In this document: positions 10,467 through 22,900 of the stretch, piece by piece
Numbering within the stretch: position 1 is the stretch's first letter
How the letters are laid out: each line of letters begins with the position of its first letter
NCBI GenBank assembly: GCA_006386115.1
Contig: VFIW01000024.1
Coordinates: 310,001-374,000, forward strand
Length of the DNA stretch: 64,000 nt
Origin: Globisporangium splendens
Lineage: Eukaryota; Oomycota; Peronosporomycetes; Pythiales; Pythiaceae
Direction: 5' to 3'
Program-made: the position numbers and the translations under genes
The notes under the pieces: model-generated
Databases searched by the model: none
What the model was told of the DNA's origin: nothing
What the model saw: the letters and a program-made list of their open reading frames with translations, nothing else

Positions 10467-11855
10467 GTCGACCTGCAGAGAGAGAGAGCGTGTGATAGAT
10501 AAACAGACGGCGCCTGCGTCTATGAAGGGACCTGTCTTACGGGTGAATACGGGAATGCGGGGGTGGTTCGCAAGAAAGCGCCACAGACTTCGCTATCGCT
10601 TCTTCCCACCCCCGCCCCTTTCTTTGGTAACCAGAACCCGTGCGCGCAAAAAGAAATGCTGAACTGAATGGAAAGGAAGCGATCCGATTGGTGGAAATCA
10701 TGATGAGAGTGCACAACTGCACGACAAATTTGTGCGATTCTTGAGGAGTTAATTGTGGAGAAGAGGGCGGATAGCCAGGTATTATTATATAAATGGAGCG
10801 ACTCGCATCAACAATCGCAAGTTTAGCAACGCGCTGCTTGCAGCGGATACAACAAAGAGGAGCTCGTCTTGGAGGAGGGAGAGGTTCTAGCAATTTGTCA
10901 GGACTGTAGCACTGGGTATCGGTTTTGCTTCAAGAGTTAAATTGACCTATTTGGGATCCATGTCCAAACGAATCAGAGATCTACTTATGTGATAAAAGAG
11001 ATGTATCTGACCGCTTTCTTGGTTAATCGCCGCCGTTTTCCTTGAGGTTTGCGCCAGCTGGTGCTTGGCAACAGAGCGTATTTATCCCGTGGATCGGTCT
11101 TCGATTGGTCCAAAATCCACTTGACGGCTGTCACCTGCTCGCACCGTACACATGTCGGCGAGCATAAGCACATGGCACGTCAAAGATTAGAAGCTCGTTT
11201 CCACAGAGCCAAGGCGGCTCAAGTCGAAAGGTTCTCATTGTAATTCTTCCTGTTATGTCGCTGACGTACCCTGACGCAGACTGTCGCGTTGCAAATGTGC
11301 GAGTGCTGAACCTGCTGCCATGAGGGACTTGGAAGACAAGTCGACAAGCCGCGTCTCTTGCTGTTATCGGGATCGCCATGTACTGTGTGCACTGACTGGA
11401 CTCTCTGTGTTACGCTCTCCCTCCCAGTCCATGCAACGCCCTGATGAAATACGATCCCTAGCCATTACCAATGGCTCACCTTGGCTGCTGGACGGGGAAT
11501 AGCAGGCAGCCACGTATTATTTGCAGATAGGACGGGCGATACAATTTGATAGTGGACTGGCTGGCTGGATTCATGACAATATCCACCACACACGCAGTTT
11601 TTCATCACAAAGCTGCGCTTTTGATGCATGTCCGCACTGCGATCATCGACAGGCGATGGATTCTTTCAGCCTAACGTCACTCCAGTCCTGAAGCAAGTGC
11701 TCGACTACTCCTACCCCTGGTGCTCCTTTCTGCATTATTAGTGTGGCCCACGTTATTTTGGCAAGTAGATCTTCAGCATTTTCTTCTTCAACGTTCTGAT
11801 TCCGCATTTCAGTGCGCGATTCCGCATTCATTTTTAAACAGAGCAAGTAGTGATC
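10467..11855. other. Divergent intergenic region
   Basis: About 1.4 kb lies between the divergently transcribed DEP and ceramidase genes and presumably holds both promoters. Several ORFs under 120 codons are present but none shows family signatures. A TATA-like stretch (ATTATTATATAAAT) lies near 10785. Confidence 0.6.
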
Positions 11856-14559
11856 ATGAAGGAAGAAGTGCCGACAGTTGCGGACCAGCTCCACACTGTA
11901 AGCGAAGAGGACGACGATGACGCCGCGGTGACGCGTCTGCTCCGCAAGAAACGCTCGCGCTCCGCCAAACGCAATCGGCGACGGAAGGCGGCGCGGGCGA
12001 CAGCGCGCGCTCTTGCTGCTGCAAAGCAAAACTCAACCCAAGAAGAAGAAGAAGAAATAACGGCAGGAGCAGTTCGGAAGCATCAGCCTTCTGCGACGGG
12101 CAACAAGCCCAACGGCGACGACGAAGACGGTGCCAGAAACTCAAAGCGGCGGAAGCTCAATCATCATCTAGAAGACAGACAGAGACGCAACATGGCGATG
12201 GATGCTGCGAACGAAGAACGAGGAGGAAGCGAGATCGAAGTCGACGGGAGTCACATGCAGCATGAGGAGGCCACACAGATGACTGGAGGCGATGTCGATC
12301 GGTCTACGAGCACACAGCACAACGGCAGCAACAACGATCAGTGCAACAGCAACGAAGTACACGATGATCAGAGCACTGATCCATCTGAAGGTGATCGCAA
12401 GCAAAAACGGGACGTAGCGGTCCCGAGCGACTTGCAGTCCCTGCCGTCGTCCTCGGAGCTATGCATTGGCGCCGCAATGTACGACATCACTGGCCCTGCG
12501 GCAGAGGCTGGAATGTTTGGGTATGCGAAAGTAGGTCAGCTCACGTCAGGCATTCACATGCGCCTTCGTGCGCGCGCGTTTTCATTTCACCATCTACCGT
12601 CGGGAAAGCATTGTGTGTACGTTGTCGCGGACGTTGGTATGGTCTCGGAATGGGTGACGCAGGTAGTGCTGTCTCGCTTGGAGCAGCATCAGGAGATTCC
12701 GAATGATATCTATTCGCGTGAGAACGTGATGATCAGCGCAACCCACACGCATTGTTCGCCAGGCGGACTCTCGCACTATTTCATTTACAGCATGCACCCG
12801 CCGTTGCGCGGAGCTGATCGACAGAACTTCGAGTGCGTTGTCAATGGGATCGTGCATGCCATTGTACGTGCGCATAACAACATGCAGCCAGCGGTGATTC
12901 GAGTCTCGAAAGGGAGGTGTCTTGGTGCGTCTGTGAACCGATCTGAGGACGCGTACAATGCAAATCCACTGGAAGAACGTGAGCAGTACGAGCACAATAC
13001 TGACAAAGAGATGACGCTGTGGAGATTTGATGGAGTTAACGGATATCCGATTGGCATGATCAACTGGTTTGCAGTCCATCCGACCAGCATGGGAAATTGG
13101 TATACGCTGATTACAGGCGACAACAAGGTGTGCATCACGTTCAACCTCTGACTTGTACATTGCCGAATCACTCTAACTGCGCTGTGTGTTTGCCCGCTTT
13201 TAGGGTTATGCTGCGCATGTGTTCGAACGAGAGCACGGCACAAACCACTTGATGGATCGTCCTCGAGCATTTGTGGCAGCATTTGCGCAAAGTAATGAAG
13301 GTGACGTGAGTCCAAATATTTGTGGTCCGCGGCATTGCGAGACTCAGCACAAAGACTTTGAGCGCATGCTGCTTGTCGCCAACGCTCAACTGAAAACAGC
13401 GAGAGAGCTCTACACGAATGCGCTGTCGTCGTCTGCTATATCTGGTGGTATCAAGTTTGCCCACCAGTACGTCGAGTTTGGGAACATTCCTCTGAAAGAG
13501 AAATGGCATCTCTACAAGGAATGTCCCCCGTCGACGTCATCAGGATGCATTGGGGTCTCGATGATTGGCGGCACGACTTTTGATGGACGGGGCTTGGATG
13601 TCATCCCTGAAGGCGTGAAGTGGGGAGCGTACCCGAAGCTGACAACAATACCGCAGCTCCAAGGATTTCAAAAGGAGAAGCCAGTCTTCTTCCCAACTGC
13701 ACGCTGTGGTTTGTCGCCAACTATTCTCCCGTTGCAGCTTTTCTTCATTGCTGATTGTTTGCCGATTGCAGCTGTACCGTTTGAAGTCACAACAATGGCA
13801 GGAAGGCGTCTACGCGCATCGCTCGGCTCGGTGTTTGAAGAGCTGGGTTATAGCGACGTTTATGAGCCAGTGATATCGGGATTGAGCAATGCGTATTGCG
13901 GGTATCTTACGACCCGAGAAGAGTACGCGGTGCAGCGGTATGAAGGAGCGTCGACACATTTCGGCCCAAATCAGCTTTGCGCGACATCCCAGCAGTTTGA
14001 GATTCTCGCGCACGTCGTATGCAATTCGTCGCACGAGGTTGGGTTCGAAACACTGCCGCCACCTCGTGTCAATGGTGTTGGAGTACTAGATTATAACTTT
14101 CCAGTTCTTCATGACGGTTTAATGAACAACACGCCATACGGACACGTGGTCCCCGATACTGACGTCATGAAAGAATATCGTCCAGGCACGACCGCTACGG
14201 TGAGTTTCCATGCTGCGCATCCGAAAAACAACCTTCGAACCCAAGGAACGTTTCTCGAAGTTCACCGTTGGATATCGGACTCCAGTCGTCCAGAGGGCGG
14301 GATCTGGGTTATGCATGCAGATGATGGGGACGCGAATACGTTTTTCCACTGGCGGCGGCAAGGAACATTTGCGTCGGTGGTCACGATCGAGTGGAGTATT
14401 CCGTCAAGCACACCGCCCGGGAAGTATCGCATCAAGGTGAATGGAGACTACAAGCACTTCTTTTCAGGAAAGATCAAAGTCTACTCTGGGGTCTCTTCGA
14501 CTTTTGAAGTGATTAGTGGGGATGAGGGAAGAAATCGAGTTGGCGATGACTTCCCGTAA
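11856..14559 (+). CDS. Neutral ceramidase with long charged N-terminal extension
   Basis: Two exons (11856-13127, 13204-14559; 76-bp intron, phase 0) give 875 residues. The enzyme hydrolyses ceramide to sphingosine and fatty acid. The catalytic region begins near residue 200 (GAAMYDITGPAAEAGMFGY). It contains THTHCSPGG (~295), TGDNKGYAAHVFE across the splice site, and NEGDVSPN with the nucleophilic Ser at about residue 460. An immunoglobulin-like C-terminal domain follows. Family members normally start with a secretory signal peptide. Here residues 1-200 are instead highly charged, with a basic cluster (KKRSRSAKRNRRRK) that resembles a nuclear localisation signal, acidic runs and Gln/Asn tracts, and there is no hydrophobic leader. 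Either an upstream signal exon was missed or the enzyme is intracellular. Confidence 0.85.
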
Positions 14560-14579
14560 GCGTGAAAGAGCTGTCACCA

Positions 14580-17500
14580 ATGCAAGTGAGTATTTCTAAC
14601 TTAGCATGTGCACAGCAATAGAGGTCTACATGGATGCTGCTTTGATGATAGGATGGCTTGGCCGAAACTCGTGCAGTGCTTTCTTGCTTCATTTTTGCAG
14701 TTCGCGATGCTGGAAGAGGATGGAGGCGAGCTATCTTTATCGCGAGTTGTCATATAGATGCACCGTTTGCGTCCGAAATGTAACACCTACGCTCTTCATT
14801 TTTAGATATCGCTCAAGAACACGAGTCAGACGTTGCGACCTGGTGCAAGCAAGCTCGAGAATCGTGATAAGTTGGCACCCTTTGGAGCTGAAGAGCTAGT
14901 GCAAGCAACATTTCGGCAGCCAGACGCGACGATGGAGGAGGAGCCGATTGTAGAACAAGAAAACGATGTCAGCGAATTCCAAGGAAGCGACAGTTCCAAG
15001 GAGCAAAAGGAAAGCGAGGAGTTCGATGCCGACTTGTTTGCATCCCTGATGCAAAAAGAGCTAACTGCTTACAAGTTATCATGGGATCCATTATTGAAAG
15101 CGCTACAAGCGCTTGGTCTATCAATGGCGAAGCAGCAAAAAGCGCAGAAAAGCAATAACAACTCTGTCGAGGAAATGAATGACCAGGTAGGCAGTCTTCG
15201 TGAGCAATTGAATCAAGTTCAAAGCGAGAAGGACGAGATGGGTTCTGCATTGACGGCTTTGAAAGATCAAATGGGAGAAATGCAATCCCAACTGGAAAAG
15301 CTGCAAAATCAGCAAGACCAGCGCGACAGCACTAACGACAGCCAGTCAGCCGATGATCGTGATCGAGCAGCGTCGAATGATGCGACGAATGACTTGATGA
15401 AAGCAAAGAGAGAGATCTCGAAACAATTAACGAGGTCACTGTCGGAGGCGTTCGGAGACGAGATTACTGACAACGAAGCTGACGACGAAGAGGAGGCTAG
15501 TCTGGATGGTGACGAGAGCACGGAGAGGAAAAGTTTCAAAAGAGCAGGCGCGCCATTTGCTTCAGATGCTGTGATGAAACAAGAAATTGATCGGCTTCAA
15601 CAACTTCAAGACGCTCTCAACGAAAAGCTGGCAGCACATGATCAACAACTCGCGTCCTTGCTAGAAAAAGTTGAAGATCTGGATAACAAATCGTCAGAAG
15701 TAGCATCGCAGCTTTCCGGAGATGGAGACGCAGATGGTGCTGAGAAATTGCAGCAAAAAGAGACCCCTCGCGTGCAGAAGCTAACAGAAAATGGCAGCAT
15801 CGGACCAGATTCGGAGAAGCTGATGAAAGAGTTGAGTGAGTTGCGAGCTGTCCAAGAATCCCACGACCAACTTCTGAAAAATCAGAGCCAGGCTGTAGGC
15901 AAAAATGCTTCCGACATCAAAGCTTTAGTGCAGAGTTTGGACGATCTCGCTGTCCAGCAGCAGACAGCGGCAACGCTCTTCTCATCAGCATCGAACTAAA
16001 AGGGACCCAACACAGGTGATGATGGCCAAGGAGCGAAGAGAAGGATCAGTGAGACGGGATCCCAAGCTCAGCTGGATTTATCGCTAGTATTTACCAAGAT
16101 TGTTGATTTGCGTCGCTCAGCGGATGCATCCCTTGATTCTCTGCAGCAAAACATCAAGGAGGTCTCAAATGCGACCGGTAGCCAGCAAGGGCAGTTGGAT
16201 TCGCTTCGAAATGGCTTGATATTCAACGAGCACCAGCGATTGCACATGATCGAGTTGCGTTTGGCGATGCAGAAGGAGCTTCTGGACAGAAACCAGACGC
16301 ATCAGGACCGTGTAAAGCCTCAGCTCGCAGAATGGCGCAAGGCACTCGAACTGAATGAGGAGAAACTCACACAAGGGCTTTACGATGAAGAGATCTTGCA
16401 AGAGCTGCAGCAATTGCAACGCTATTACCGACGAACATATCTTTCATTCACCCCACTGATCAATTCTCCGCTGACGATCGCAGAATCGCTACAGGTACTT
16501 GCAGAAGAAGTAAAGCAGTTCCAGGATGGCGTGAAAGCCGGTGTGGTGCCTCTCAAAAACGTAGCGGATGGTACTGCGTCCAAGAGAAATGAACGAGAAG
16601 AAGATTTTACGAGGAAGTTGCGCTACCTGGATGGAGAAGTGGATGCGACGCTGCAAGTCAATGTCGTGACTGAGAAGAAAAATGACCCACTCACCAAATC
16701 TTTGGATGCAATGCGAGAAAAAGTAAGGTTTTATTTGCCACATGATTTCGATGCAATGCGTATGAAAGCTCAACATTATTTCTCTTTTGTAACTGTTAGG
16801 TGGAGGCTTTGTTTTCGATGTGGCATCGCAATTACACCCAGAGGAAACGAGCAAGTCGTGGAGCGTCAAGCCAGGGCAGTAGGAGTTTCCGTGACTCAAT
16901 CACGGACTCAGACTGCACACCACGAAATGCAAGCAGTGACTATGATGGCTTGCGAGAGATTGAGTTGCGTCTTATGAGCGCAGTTCGAAGACTTGGAATG
17001 ATTGAGGAAGACGTCGAGCGACTGAACAACGTCTCGGCTTTGAATGCGTCTGATATTGGCAGCGCAATGCGAGCACCCGCGAGTTCAGCGTCTAGTAGCA
17101 ACAGCAATTCGAAAACTGATGAAGAGCTGGCAAAGTTGCGCAGAGAAATTTTCGCCGAGATTGCTAAAATGACTGCCCTTCTAGCGAATCTGCAATCCTC
17201 TCAAACCAACGGCAGCAGCAGTACAAGTCTCGTTCCAGTGGGGCAGCAGCAGCTTTCAGGATCTCACAGCTCAGGGTATGTCAATCAGAACGACTTGATG
17301 AAGGAGCTGTACTCGCAAATGAAAGGAAGAGAGCTTGATGGTCGGTTCCAGGAGCTCCGAGAGGACGAAGTGCAGAAGCAACTGTACGACAACTTCGTCC
17401 GGGAAGTCACAAAAAAGGTGACCCATGCGGTGATGAACGCAGACAAGAACGGCAGCCGAACGAACGCAAATGCCCCAACCGCTCCTGGTGCAAACGTGAA

Positions 17501-18344
17501 TTACCGTTTGATGCTCGAAAACTTTACGCAGAAAGTGGAAAATCGCCTCGACGATGCACGGAAACTAACAGCGGAAGAGCTCTTGCGCGTGAAAAAAGAG
17601 CTTGCGGATCAGTTGAAGATCGAGATTGACTTGGCGCTGAGAGAGTTGCGATCCGAGCTCATGCTGCTGCCAGCTGACACGGGCGATACGACCGCAATGG
17701 AGACGAAACCCGTGTGTCGCGTGCAGCCGTCCTGTATCAGTGTCCGGGTTGGTGCGAGAAGCCGGGTCGCTTCCTCCAGCGGAGTTGCAAGCCGAGCTCC
17801 ACAGTCCACCGCACAGTCACAACATCCAGCCTATGTAAGAGAGCTGCTACACATTAACACTTCTATCTGCGTGTGGTACTGATGGAAATATGTGTTTATG
17901 ACATAATGCTAACAGGACTATGAGCGCACCGACGATGGATTCGTTTTCCGTGCTGGGTTCCGAATGCCAGCAAACGACAGGTACGCTTCACTAAACCTTT
18001 GTACAGAGCCTCGACATCTCCCTTATCCATTTTGTTGTCATGGTTGGAATGCATGCAGGAAAGCAATGACACTGCCGTTCTTGACGGCGATCATGCGGAG
18101 CAAAATGGTGCTCAACAAGCCCGAAGGCCGACGGAAACACCCCGTGCGCCAAAGCCACAACGCCAACCGCGTGGACAACGTCATACGAGAGGTGGGTTCG
18201 CTGTACTTGGCGTTTGCTTGACGTGGGTGAAGATGATTTCTTGCGTTCTGATGTTGCTGTTGCCGATTGTGTGGTTGAAACCAACAGGCCATGGAGCTGG
18301 ATCGCTCTTCTCGCTTGCGCGGCGGCCGCGAGTCTCAGCAGTAG
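14580..18344 (+). CDS. Large coiled-coil protein, coding sequence interrupted by one in-frame TAA
   Basis: Inferred exons: 14580-14585 (ATG CAA only), 14806-16722, 16800-17834, 17916-17980, 18059-18191 and 18288-18344. The splice phases agree throughout. An alternative start is the in-frame ATG at 14932. The protein is rich in Gln, Glu, Lys and Leu with long heptad stretches (EEMNDQVGSLREQLNQVQ; EIDRLQQLQDALNEKL) and no signal peptide. At 15997-15999 the frame meets TAA and then continues in the same frame with the same composition for over 200 codons. This could be a real nonsense change, an unrecognised intron or a sequence error. The ordering (coiled coil, then a basic tail with GFRMPANDR) loosely recalls DUF4795/QRICH2-like flagellar proteins; that is a weak impression, not an assignment. 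Confidence 0.6.
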
Positions 18345-19726
18345 AAGAAACGAAGGATGCACTGGAGCAGTGGCATGCCCTCCATATCAGTCAGCAGCAG
18401 CTCATTCCCGCACCACTGTGTACCCTCACGCATTTGCAATGTGTGTGACAACTTCAACGAGCAACAATTTTACAAAACACGGTTGAGATTACCACGCACC
18501 TCCGAAACCAGGTGGACAGAATTTTCGTTTGTGGTGGAGTGGGGAACTGGTCTGATTACGATCCTAATTCTGACCCACCAAACAGGTAAACAGCCGCGGC
18601 TCGTTTACTCGAAATTCCGCACAAAACAGCAGCCGCGAGTTCGAGTTGACGTCCTGTCGTTCGCGTCTCGCAAAATGGATCCTATTTTTAGCTTGGGGGT
18701 GACAAATGCTCCACGAATTGATGTCAGTGGAGTGCCAATGCTTTCTCCCCCATTTCACGCCGCTGCATTTACTGAAATTGCGTGAGATCTCATCCACAGC
18801 AAAGTCCATTTCCTGATTTTTTTGTGATGGTTCACTCCAGATTCCCTGAAAATGCGAGCGCATCCACACTCCTCAACGAAAGTTAGGGTGGAGAAAAAGG
18901 GGTGGGTGGACCTGGATGACGCTCGCTAGGAATTAGCGCGCAGACATCGTTGAGATAGTGGCCAAAACCTTGTTCCTTATTGCTGTCTTCATGTGTGCAA
19001 CGATTGTAGGTGCACACAGATGTGCTCCTAATTATCAACTCGCAAGTCTGTTTTCAGTGTCTATTTTGTGACGGGAACATGAGCATAACGCCTCCTTTTT
19101 AAAGCAAACGTAACCCAAACCACTGGACCTGATCCTTTCCTTTCCATCCTTCCCCGTCCCCGTTCCTACCCCTCCCACGACACTTGATCTTTGTATGAAC
19201 CGACTTGAAAAGTGCATCAACTTTGAGAGACTGCGACAAAGCAACAAACTTAGAGAGCCCTTCCAATTGTACAGAGCTGCAATTCCTCCGCCACGCACCA
19301 ACAGCACGACGCAACAACAGCAGCAACCAGAGCGAGCGCGAGACTCCCCCGAGTCAGACGCCGCCTTCTTTGTGCTGCGAGGATCAGTCGCCGCCGCACA
19401 ATCGAGCGCGCCTTCTTTCTCTGTCTGCGAGGCGTAATACTCACCCGCGGCGCCGACATTGCGAGCGTGCGTGTCCTCTCTCTCTCTCTCTCTTGGTCGG
19501 TTATAAATCCAGTCAGTGTCTTGTGTCGGGAATTTCTATTTTTTTATTCACTCAAGGAGAGAAAAAAGAGGTAAGCGCTCTATTTGCTTATTTGCGTTTG
19601 AGGCAAGTGCGGAGACTGGAACGCCACATACTAAACCAACGTGTGTAGGTGCTCGTCTGCGTCACTCGCCATACTGCCAGAGCACAGTGCGGAAGAGAGT
19701 GAGTGGAGCGCCTGCTGCTTCATGGG
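18345..19726. other. Intergenic region with CT-rich tract upstream of phospholipase D
   Basis: No convincing ORF was found. A pyrimidine (CT) run at 19476-19493 lies about 230 bp upstream of the phospholipase D start codon and may belong to its core promoter. Short ORFs near 18564-18869 and 19205-19648 look like chance reading frames. Confidence 0.6.
19476..19493. repeat. (CT)n simple repeat
   Basis: A pure CT dinucleotide tract in the presumed promoter or 5' UTR of the phospholipase D gene. Confidence 0.9.
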
Positions 19727-19901
19727 ATGCGGGGACTGGACGACAAGAGCGATATCTCTGGAGGCGCGAAGACGACGCCGCGACAGCATTTTCACAGCAA
19801 CGGAGACGGCGGAGGCTGCGGCGCCGTGGCGGACGACGACTACAGCGGCTTCCAGCAGAGCAACGGCGGCACCGAGTACGACTTTGAGGAGGAGTGCGTG
19901 A
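19722..19901 (+). promoter_or_regulatory. Overlapping upstream ATG in another frame
   Basis: ATG at 19722 opens a frame (MGCGDWTTRAIS...) that overlaps the phospholipase D start and runs to about 19901. If scanned first it would reduce initiation at 19727. This is position-based inference only. Confidence 0.35.
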
Positions 19902-22900
19902 GCAGCGACGTTGTGGACGGCGACGACGTACTGAACGACGGCGAGATGACCATCATGAACGACGACGACGACCCGCTCGACGACGACGAGGAGGAGGTCA
20001 TGGAGCACTCGATCAGCTTCCAGGTGAGCCGCGCGACTGTCACGCGCACGGGGCTGCTGCCCTGCTGCGTGTTTGTGGGCCGCGTGACGTGGGGCACGAC
20101 GGACTGGGAGATCTATTTCGGCCAGAAGCAGCTGATGCGGCTCCACATGAACCTCTACATCCACCAGATGCGGTATCGACACATCCTCATGCGCGGTGTA
20201 CACCTGCCCTGGACGATCTGGCGCGAGAAGCGCGCCGAGAAGCGCGTCATGGACGTCCACGTCGTGCAGCAGTACATCCGCATGCTGCTGAAAGACCGCG
20301 ATCTGCGCAACTCCGAGCCGCTGCTGGCGTTTTTAGAAGTGAGTCCGTCGCGCGCGATGTCCCGGTATGGTCCCAGCCTCAAAGAAGGATACGTGCACAT
20401 GCGCATGAACGGACCGTTCCAACTGCCGCTGTACACTTGCTTCAACCGCACCATTGAGACGCTCTATCGTCATTTATACCGCACATGGATGCGGATTTCG
20501 TACGTGTCGGCGGTCGTGGGGTTCATTTTCCCGCTGTTTTTGATCATCCTGACAAATTTGCCGGCATTTTTCAGCCCCCAGAAGGAATTGAGCAACAGCG
20601 GTGACAGCATCTCAACCAAGCTCGACACTGCGGGCGTGTTTATCGGCATTTTCAGTCTGGCGTTCATTGTGTTCTTGGTTGCGTTTATCTATAAGTTTTT
20701 CGACCACCGGCTCGGCGTCGTGCGGCGGTGGGTCGTGCTCAAGCCGTCGTGTTTTGCGGCGTACCGGAACCGCTCGGATCGAGAACCGAGTGAGGTGTTT
20801 TTATTCGACAAGACGTTCACGGCCACGAAAGGCAGCTACCGACAAGGCGTGTCGTGGATGCCCAGCGGCTTTGTCGTCGGGAGTAAGGCGGGCTTCATTG
20901 AGATCGACACGGGTCACTACTACACTCGCCTCACAGCTTTCTGCGCGCTGATTGTGGTATGTTACGGGATCATGAAGCTGTCGAACTTCGCGTACGATTT
21001 CCAGCACGTCGACTTCCCTCTCAACAACGCGGTCAACGTCTCGAGCGTGCCGGCTCTTTCTAATTGGACGACAGTGGCACCAGGAGAAACAGAAGTGGAC
21101 CATTACTGCGGTTTTTTCTTTACAGTGCCCGATGGTGTCAGCGTCTACGTTCGCCCAGATGACTCCGATTCGGACGCCGTTGTATCGCAACTGCGGTATC
21201 CAGCCAATGATTCGTATTCGACGAACGCCAATTACTTCTGGCAAAGCTCCAGCATGGCGTACAATCTAGGCGTGATCTCCAACAGCGCCGGATCAGGGAG
21301 TATCATAAGCGTGGCGAAGAAGATCAATCCAGAATCAGATTTGTTTCTCAAGACAGGAATGACCTACGAGGTCCCGAAGATCGGTACCCTCACGATCAAC
21401 GGCATGGAGGGTGCAACTTCGCTCCGATTCCACCCGATCAGCCACTTCTGCGCGATCCCCATCAAGGTGGCCCCCGTCAATTGGGCAACAGGCGGACGGT
21501 ACATCCTGCTGCTGCTGCTGGGAGGGATTGTTGCACCTGTCTCGGGTCTCGTTGTCAACTATATCATCACGTATCTGGGACTGTGGCACGCTCATGTTCG
21601 AAGAGATCACTGGTATCGGTGCGTCAGAAGATTACAGAAACTCAAGCGTCAAGAAACCGAGTATCGCTACCACTCTTTCGCTCCAGCGCGTGTCAGCAAC
21701 ACTGGCGAAGTGCCTCAAAAGAACAACTTCACAAGTTTTGCCAAGCAAGCTGTGGAAGCGGCTATGAAATCACGCAATGTGTCCGATTCTGACAGCTCCG
21801 AGATCGACAGCAAAGGCAGTACGCAGTCAGGAGGATCTTTCTCGCCAGTTCCGGGACCACCGAGCGCAGTGGCTTGGCATGTTGATGGCGAAGACACGTA
21901 CGAAGCAATGTACAAGGCCATTTCGAATGCCAAGTATGAGATTCTGATTGCTGGGTGGTGGGTATGTCCCGATCTGTTCCTGTTGAGACCCGGTCGAAAG
22001 CTTCCTGCGCACGATCCGAACGACGAGAAAAAGACAAATGAGACTCAGCTGCGGAATCTGTTGCTGTTGAAGGCGCAGGCAGGCGTCAAGATTTACGTGC
22101 TTATTTATCGCGAAGTGAAGTTGGCGCTGACATTGAATAGCAGCTACAGTAAGCGCAGCTTGCTGATCCACCCGAATATTCGCGTGCTGCGTGATCCGAT
22201 CTTCCAGATTCAGAGCCTGGGGTTCTGGTCGCACCACGAGAAGATCGTTTGCGTCGACCAGTCATTGGCGTTTGTTGGAGGACTTGATTTGTGCTTTGGT
22301 CGGTATGATCACAGCGACCATCCGCTAAGCGATCCAGGTGGCTCAAAGCTGCAGGACCAGACATGGCCTGGAAAAGATTACTCGAACCCTATCATCAAGG
22401 ATTTCGTTCGTGTCAATCAGCCCTATGAAGACTTGATTGACCGCCAATCACAGCCTCGCATGCCATGGCATGATGTCCACTGCAGTGTGTCCGGTCCGCC
22501 TGTGCAAGACATCGCTTACCACTTTATCCAGCGCTGGAACTTCGTCTGCTCGAAAAACGATTACCAGTTGCGAACGGGGTGGTGCATCTGTCTGCGATCG
22601 CGCCGATTCAAGTTCCTTCCCAAGTGCCTTGTGCCAATGGATTTTAACGGCTGGAAGCTTCGTTACCCATCGTCGGATACGTCGCTGCAGACCGTTCCAT
22701 CGTCTGCGATTCCGCTGGCGCACACCGATTCATGTGAGATTGAGCCATTCGAGGTGATGGCTCCAAATCCTTATAGCGCTCATTCACCAGGGTTTCCGCC
22801 TCACTGGGGGAAAGGTGGCAGTGGCAGCCATGCCTCGTTTACATCCGACGTTCCTCTTCAGACTGCAGGACCTCCGCTGTCTGAGACTCTTGGAGAAACG

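Noticed and set aside
10537..11502. Several ORFs of 60-118 codons between the DEP and ceramidase genes
   Set aside because: Overlapping, on both strands and without domain character; best read as chance ORFs in promoter DNA.
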